From positions 1-6,773 of the forward strand of contig JAWXUL010000073.1 in NCBI GenBank assembly GCA_044432725.1: a stretch of 6,773 bases of DNA. The letters are read 5' to 3'. A program made the translations under genes and the position numbers. A model generated the notes under the pieces. The model was not told the origin of the DNA. It saw only the letters and a program-made list of their open reading frames with translations, and searched no databases. Source of the DNA: JAWXUK01 sp044432725. GTDB lineage: Bacteria; Bacillota; Clostridia; Oscillospirales; Oscillospiraceae. Every line of letters starts with the position of its first letter. Within the stretch, counting starts at the first letter, position 1. Positions 5,885 through 6,773 of the stretch are shown piece after piece.

Positions 5885-6130
5885 CTACACTCGCTTCTGA
5901 AGTTGCTCTGTTTCGGTGTTGAACGTCCACTTGGTAGGACGGCTCTCTGGCTCACTGTCATAGACATTCCATAGATGAGGGTTTTCGTAGTCTTGGTAAA
6001 AGGCTACTTCGCCTTTAATATTCCAGTTTTCTTTTTTCAAGAGTTCTGTCACAAGTTGTTTGTATTCCAAATTCATACATTGTTGCAGGTCCTCTTCGGA
6101 TAACCCCTCGGCTAATAATAGCTTGTACAT
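5885..6130 (-). CDS. Small acidic protein, second member of the paralogous trio
   Basis: This 81-residue protein is of unrecognised family. The shared core spans 19-58: MNLEYKQLVTELL at the start, NWNIKGEVAFYQDY in the middle and LWNVYD at the end. The final element WTFNTETEQL (68-77) matches the VFNAKTERI of the downstream paralogue. It is shorter at both ends than its siblings and mildly acidic. AAGGAG lies 8 bases before the ATG at 6130. Its TAG stop at 5887-5885 touches the AGGAGG of the next gene, so spacing is operon-like. It appears intact, with no sign of decay. The function is unknown and no catalytic pattern is evident. Confidence 0.82.
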   Translation of the reverse strand: MYKLLLAEGLSEEDLQQCMNLEYKQLVTELLKKENWNIKGEVAFYQDYENPHLWNVYDSEPESRPTKWTFNTETEQLQKRV

Positions 6131-6141
6131 TTTGTTTCTCC

Positions 6142-6420
6142 TTATGCTTCTTCACATCTTACGACTTCGTCTGATTCTGGCAGAAAAACGTAACCAGTAT
6201 CAATTCTGCCAATTCGTTCTTGTGTTTTGTCGTCATAGATATTATCTCGAATTTCCCAAATGAAATCATAGTTACTCTCGTAGATTTCAATAGTACCTTG
6301 CACTGCGTAACCTTTGCTTTCTAGCAACTCTGCAACACGTTCTTCAAATTCCTCATTCATGCGTTTTTCAAATTCAATCCAGTGTAGTCTTAATGCACGA
6401 AGTTCCTCATAATCTGCCAT
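6142..6420 (-). CDS. Small strongly acidic protein, first member of the paralogous trio
   Basis: This 92-residue protein is of unrecognised family. It has an extra N-terminal helix-like segment (about 1-20) before the shared core (21-59), which runs MNEEFEERVAELLESKGYAV, then GTIEIYE and IWEIRD. The end part, GYVFLPESDEV (76-86), aligns with the FN-x-x-TE element of the siblings. By my count it has about 25 Asp/Glu against 11 Lys/Arg, the most acidic of the three. AGAGGT lies about 8 bases before the ATG at 6420. It is the first gene after the 150-bp leader and probably opens the operon ending in parB. Acidic proteins of this size can mimic DNA or act as antitoxins or adaptors, but nothing in the sequence selects among these. 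Confidence 0.82.
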   Translation of the reverse strand: MADYEELRALRLHWIEFEKRMNEEFEERVAELLESKGYAVQGTIEIYESNYDFIWEIRDNIYDDKTQERIGRIDTGYVFLPESDEVVRCEEA

Positions 6421-6570
6421 GATTGATACCTCTTTCTTCCCTTATGGTTTTGTCGTTTCCTGTCGATTTTCTTTTGTCCTCCTAACTCAAAATAGATAGC
6501 TTTTTTTAGGGGTTAAAAATCGGTAACTTATTCACCTTGTTTTTGGTCAAAAAAGATAGGACTAAGCCGT
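6421..6570 (-). other. Leader region ahead of the small-gene/par operon, with an orphan Shine-Dalgarno
   Basis: The 150 bases between the upstream hairpin and the first small gene hold no clear ORF. The promoter for the small-gene/parA/parB transcript is expected here. The best match I find on the minus strand is weak: TTAACC, 16 bases, TATTTT. A TTGACC at 6550-6545 has no good -10 partner. At 6483-6477 the minus strand reads AGGAGGA, a strong ribosome binding site with no ATG, GTG or TTG at a proper distance. Behind it a basic frame starting at an AAA ATC pair runs past the next gene's start, so this may be a remnant of a lost small gene. Confidence 0.4.
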
Positions 6571-6609
6571 TTAGCATATCTTTCGAAATGCTATCCGATT
6601 TAGTCCTAT
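6549..6609 (-). terminator. Hairpin plus T run, probable intrinsic terminator
   Basis: The arms at 6556-6577 and 6588-6609 pair at 18 of 22 positions, with the outer ten and inner six perfect, around a 10-base loop. On the minus strand the stem is followed by C and six T (6554-6549). It would stop transcription coming from the truncated recombinase before it enters the small-gene/par operon. The stop codon and last codons of that fragment lie within the hairpin. A transposon-end or protein-binding inverted repeat is a possible alternative. Confidence 0.7.
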
Positions 6610-6773
6610 TATTACATAATCATCTTTGGTAATAATCGCCAACACGTTCCCCTGCTCTACCTGTGCAATCATCTGGTTGAATCCCTCACGGTCGAAAGTT
6701 GTTCCACTCACTCCATCGTCATAGAAATGTACGCAATTCTTGAAGCCATTCGTGTTTGCATACTGTTCAAGGT
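6571..6773 (-). pseudogene. Large serine recombinase fragment, truncated before its catalytic arginines, runs off the right edge
   Basis: This is a second copy of the recombinase N-terminal domain. Bases 6622-6773 match 153-304 in the same orientation with about 10 differences in 152, nine of them silent. The fragment enters from outside the window at the residues equivalent to LEQYANTNGF and includes DDGVSGTTFDR. It follows the other copy as far as ITKD and then diverges to an unrelated tail of about 17 residues ending in TAA at 6573-6571. The conserved arginines of KDMSRIGRDY and the whole C-terminal DNA-binding part are missing, so it cannot recombine DNA. The start codon lies beyond base 6773. 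It looks like the leftover of an older element. Confidence 0.85.

Noticed and set aside
5675..5974. 99-codon plus-strand ORF
   Set aside because: It is antisense to two well-supported small genes with strong start signals, and it spans their junction. It is a shadow ORF.
3761..6570. parS site for ParB
   Set aside because: I looked for a clear short palindrome near parA/parB and found none I could defend. The hairpins at 3703-3743 and 6549-6609 look like terminators.
1..6773. CRISPR array, tRNA, rRNA or complete insertion sequence
   Set aside because: I saw no spaced direct repeats of CRISPR type, no tRNA-like or rRNA segment, and no transposase ORF. The only mobile-element enzymes are the two partial serine recombinases.
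153..6773. Reading the terminal repeats as an element's matching ends
   Set aside because: The repeated 152 bp is recombinase coding sequence with silent differences, and it is cut at one end by the window edge. It is a pair of related genes, not terminal repeats.

Overview
The window looks like a piece of an integrative and conjugative element (ICE) of the Tn1549/CTn type found in low-GC Firmicutes (Bacillota: gut Clostridia, enterococci, streptococci). The reasons are the AT-leaning composition, strong AGGAGG-type ribosome binding sites, the gene set ParA, ParB, RepA_N-type initiator, PcfB and VirD4/TraG coupling protein, and large serine recombinases. I cannot name a species. Every real gene is on the minus strand, so the biological order runs from right to left.

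Right end (6571-6773): the N-terminal part of a large serine recombinase runs in from outside the window. It is cut off just before its catalytic arginines and ends in a hairpin followed by a T run that looks like a terminator. A leader of about 150 bp (6421-6570) follows. Then come three small acidic genes (6420-5597) whose proteins share one core and appear to be tandem paralogues of unknown function. They lead without a gap into parA (acidic C-terminal tail) and parB, which overlap by one base. A clear intrinsic terminator at 3703-3743 closes this block.

Middle (3671-1582): a second block starts with a short RepA_N-domain protein whose stop codon overlaps the start of a full-length RepA. 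The two are paralogues. The central linker of repA holds three 15-bp direct repeats and a 29-bp imperfect palindrome, a candidate replication origin inside the gene. Two small ORFs follow, of 52 and 65 codons; the second encodes a predicted membrane protein. A perfect 10-bp hairpin lies between them.

Left end (1495-1): pcfB precedes virD4/traG, which is decayed. Its start position reads ATA, it has an in-frame TGA, it is frameshifted just before the Walker A motif, and its homology stops just after the DPKG motif. There a second large serine recombinase begins and reads out of the left edge. The simplest reading is that another serine-recombinase element inserted into traG, with its recombinase gene at the element end.

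Together the genes would keep an ICE replicating and partitioned while excised (RepA, ParA/ParB) and link DNA processing to the conjugation channel (PcfB, VirD4). With traG broken, this copy is probably unable to conjugate by itself. The parts I cannot explain from known families are the three-paralogue cluster ahead of parA, the short RepA paralogue and the small ORFs between repA and pcfB.
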